NCBI GenBank assembly: GCA_958415525.1 | Contig: CATYZE010000015.1 | Coordinates: 1 to 52,588, forward strand | DNA: 52,588 bases | Origin: an uncultured Collinsella sp. | GTDB lineage: Bacteria > Actinomycetota > Coriobacteriia > Coriobacteriales > Coriobacteriaceae | Reading direction: 5' to 3' | In this document: one piece after another, positions 52,110 through 52,588 of the stretch | How the letters are laid out: each line of letters opens with the position of its first letter | How positions within the stretch are numbered: position 1 is the stretch's first letter | Translations under genes and position numbers: made by a program | Notes under the pieces: generated by a model | Database searches by the model: none | The model's input: the letters and a program-made list of their open reading frames with translations, nothing else | What the model was told of the DNA's origin: nothing

Positions 52110-52588
52110 CTCAATTTGGACAGCAGCCATGCTATCTCTAGGTGTTTTGCATACTTTCCATTACGAATTGCATAAAAAGGCTGGGATGTTCTCTCTAATC
52201 CTAATGTACCCCCGCCCGCGCCGTGCAAAAAACGGAGTATTCAGCACCGCATGCCCCGTCGGTGCCGCTACGGTTGGGTAACGTTGCGGAGATTGACGTC
52301 ATTTTGGGCTCCGGCGCGGCGCGAGGCATGCCTTTCTGTCCTGACGGTGTTTGCCTGCCGACCAAAATCGCCGGCCGAAGGCGTCCTTGGGACCAATATG
52401 GTGTGTCCGGCACGTATGCAGCCGTCCTGGCTTGCTGAATACTCCCAAAAATGCACGGTGCTCCCCAGGGGACCCGTGCGCGCGGCGAAAACCATGCACA
52501 TGTCGCTATCCGCATCGCCATTTTGCTGCACTGACTTTTCTGAATGCCGGGCCCGAATTAGTTAACCTGCCTCCCGTGTGGCTCCGGC
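52110..52588. other. Gene-free window end with a long dyad
   Basis: No frame here has a ribosome-binding site and plausible protein composition. The stretch contains a direct repeat TTGCAT (52149-52180 region), and the inverted arms at 52221 and 52433 listed separately. The window ends before any following gene begins. Confidence 0.5.
52221..52458. repeat. Long inverted pair at the window end
   Basis: CCGTGCA (52221-52227) and GGAGTATTCAGCA (52234-52246) are mirrored by TGCTGAATACTCC (52433-52445) and TGCACGG (52452-52458), each pair perfect with a six-base mismatched interval on both sides. The 186-base centre is unrelated to the arms. It is the widest-spaced of the REPIN-like pairs. Confidence 0.68.

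Overview
The window looks like chromosome from a high-GC, anaerobic, Gram-positive member of Coriobacteriia, most likely Collinsella or a close relative. This is inferred from gene content, not from a marker gene. The clues are a GluABCD-type transporter with a Tat/lipobox binding protein, an AmaP-DUF2273-Asp23 envelope-stress operon, DXS (non-mevalonate) chemistry, a giant 2-hydroxyacyl-CoA dehydratase activase, arylsulfotransferase, CmpB-like membrane proteins and many intergenic palindromes. I see no rRNA, tRNA, CRISPR array, prophage or transposase gene.

Layout. 1-350 is non-coding and strongly structured. 351-3239 (minus) carries a 2-hydroxyacid dehydrogenase, a SEC-C methionine aminopeptidase and a radical SAM enzyme. 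3465-6734 (plus) carries an alpha/beta hydrolase, then a GGDEF-receiver-HD-GYP protein paired with an Hpt protein. 6911-10392 is an AT-richer block: a DUF2975/XRE pair with an upstream operator, then a three-gene ABC exporter of the antibiotic-immunity type. 10502-14823 (minus) has a glutamine-amidotransferase-fold hydrolase and a four-gene polar amino acid ABC transporter. 15199-18789 has a divergent DXS and an HD/CmpB-like pair. 18988-20795 is amt-glnK. 20870-25033 holds a TetR/MFS unit with twin operators, a HAD phosphatase behind a start-codon hairpin, and a second TetR. 25045-31209 holds the 1595-residue activase and a 3-hydroxyacyl-CoA dehydrogenase broken by one amber codon. 31297-34009 has an AAC(3)-fold acetyltransferase flanked by direct repeats and a Tat-lipoprotein arylsulfotransferase. 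34053-37112 (minus) has a DUF389 protein with an EF-hand-like loop and an OPT transporter. 37305-42414 has coaX, dCMP deaminase, a NifU-like protein, lgt and a DUF6020-like membrane protein. 42579-48569 has yebC, the Asp23 operon, YitT and two zinc-ribbon membrane proteins. 48694-51963 is a divergent pair of amidohydrolases. 51964-52588 is non-coding with a long dyad.

The most unusual layer is between the genes. (i) Nine short hairpins share a GGGAC(A/G)G-like loop with different stems, the shape of REP elements mobilised by REP-associated tyrosine transposases. (ii) At least five larger inverted pairs, unrelated to one another in sequence, have near-perfect 13-20 bp outer arms that decay towards the middle, as in REPINs; one is a nested double palindrome. 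(iii) The first 350 bases contain a multi-helix element followed by two tandem hairpins with compensatory stem changes. These signals were read by eye; their genome-wide copy number was not measured.
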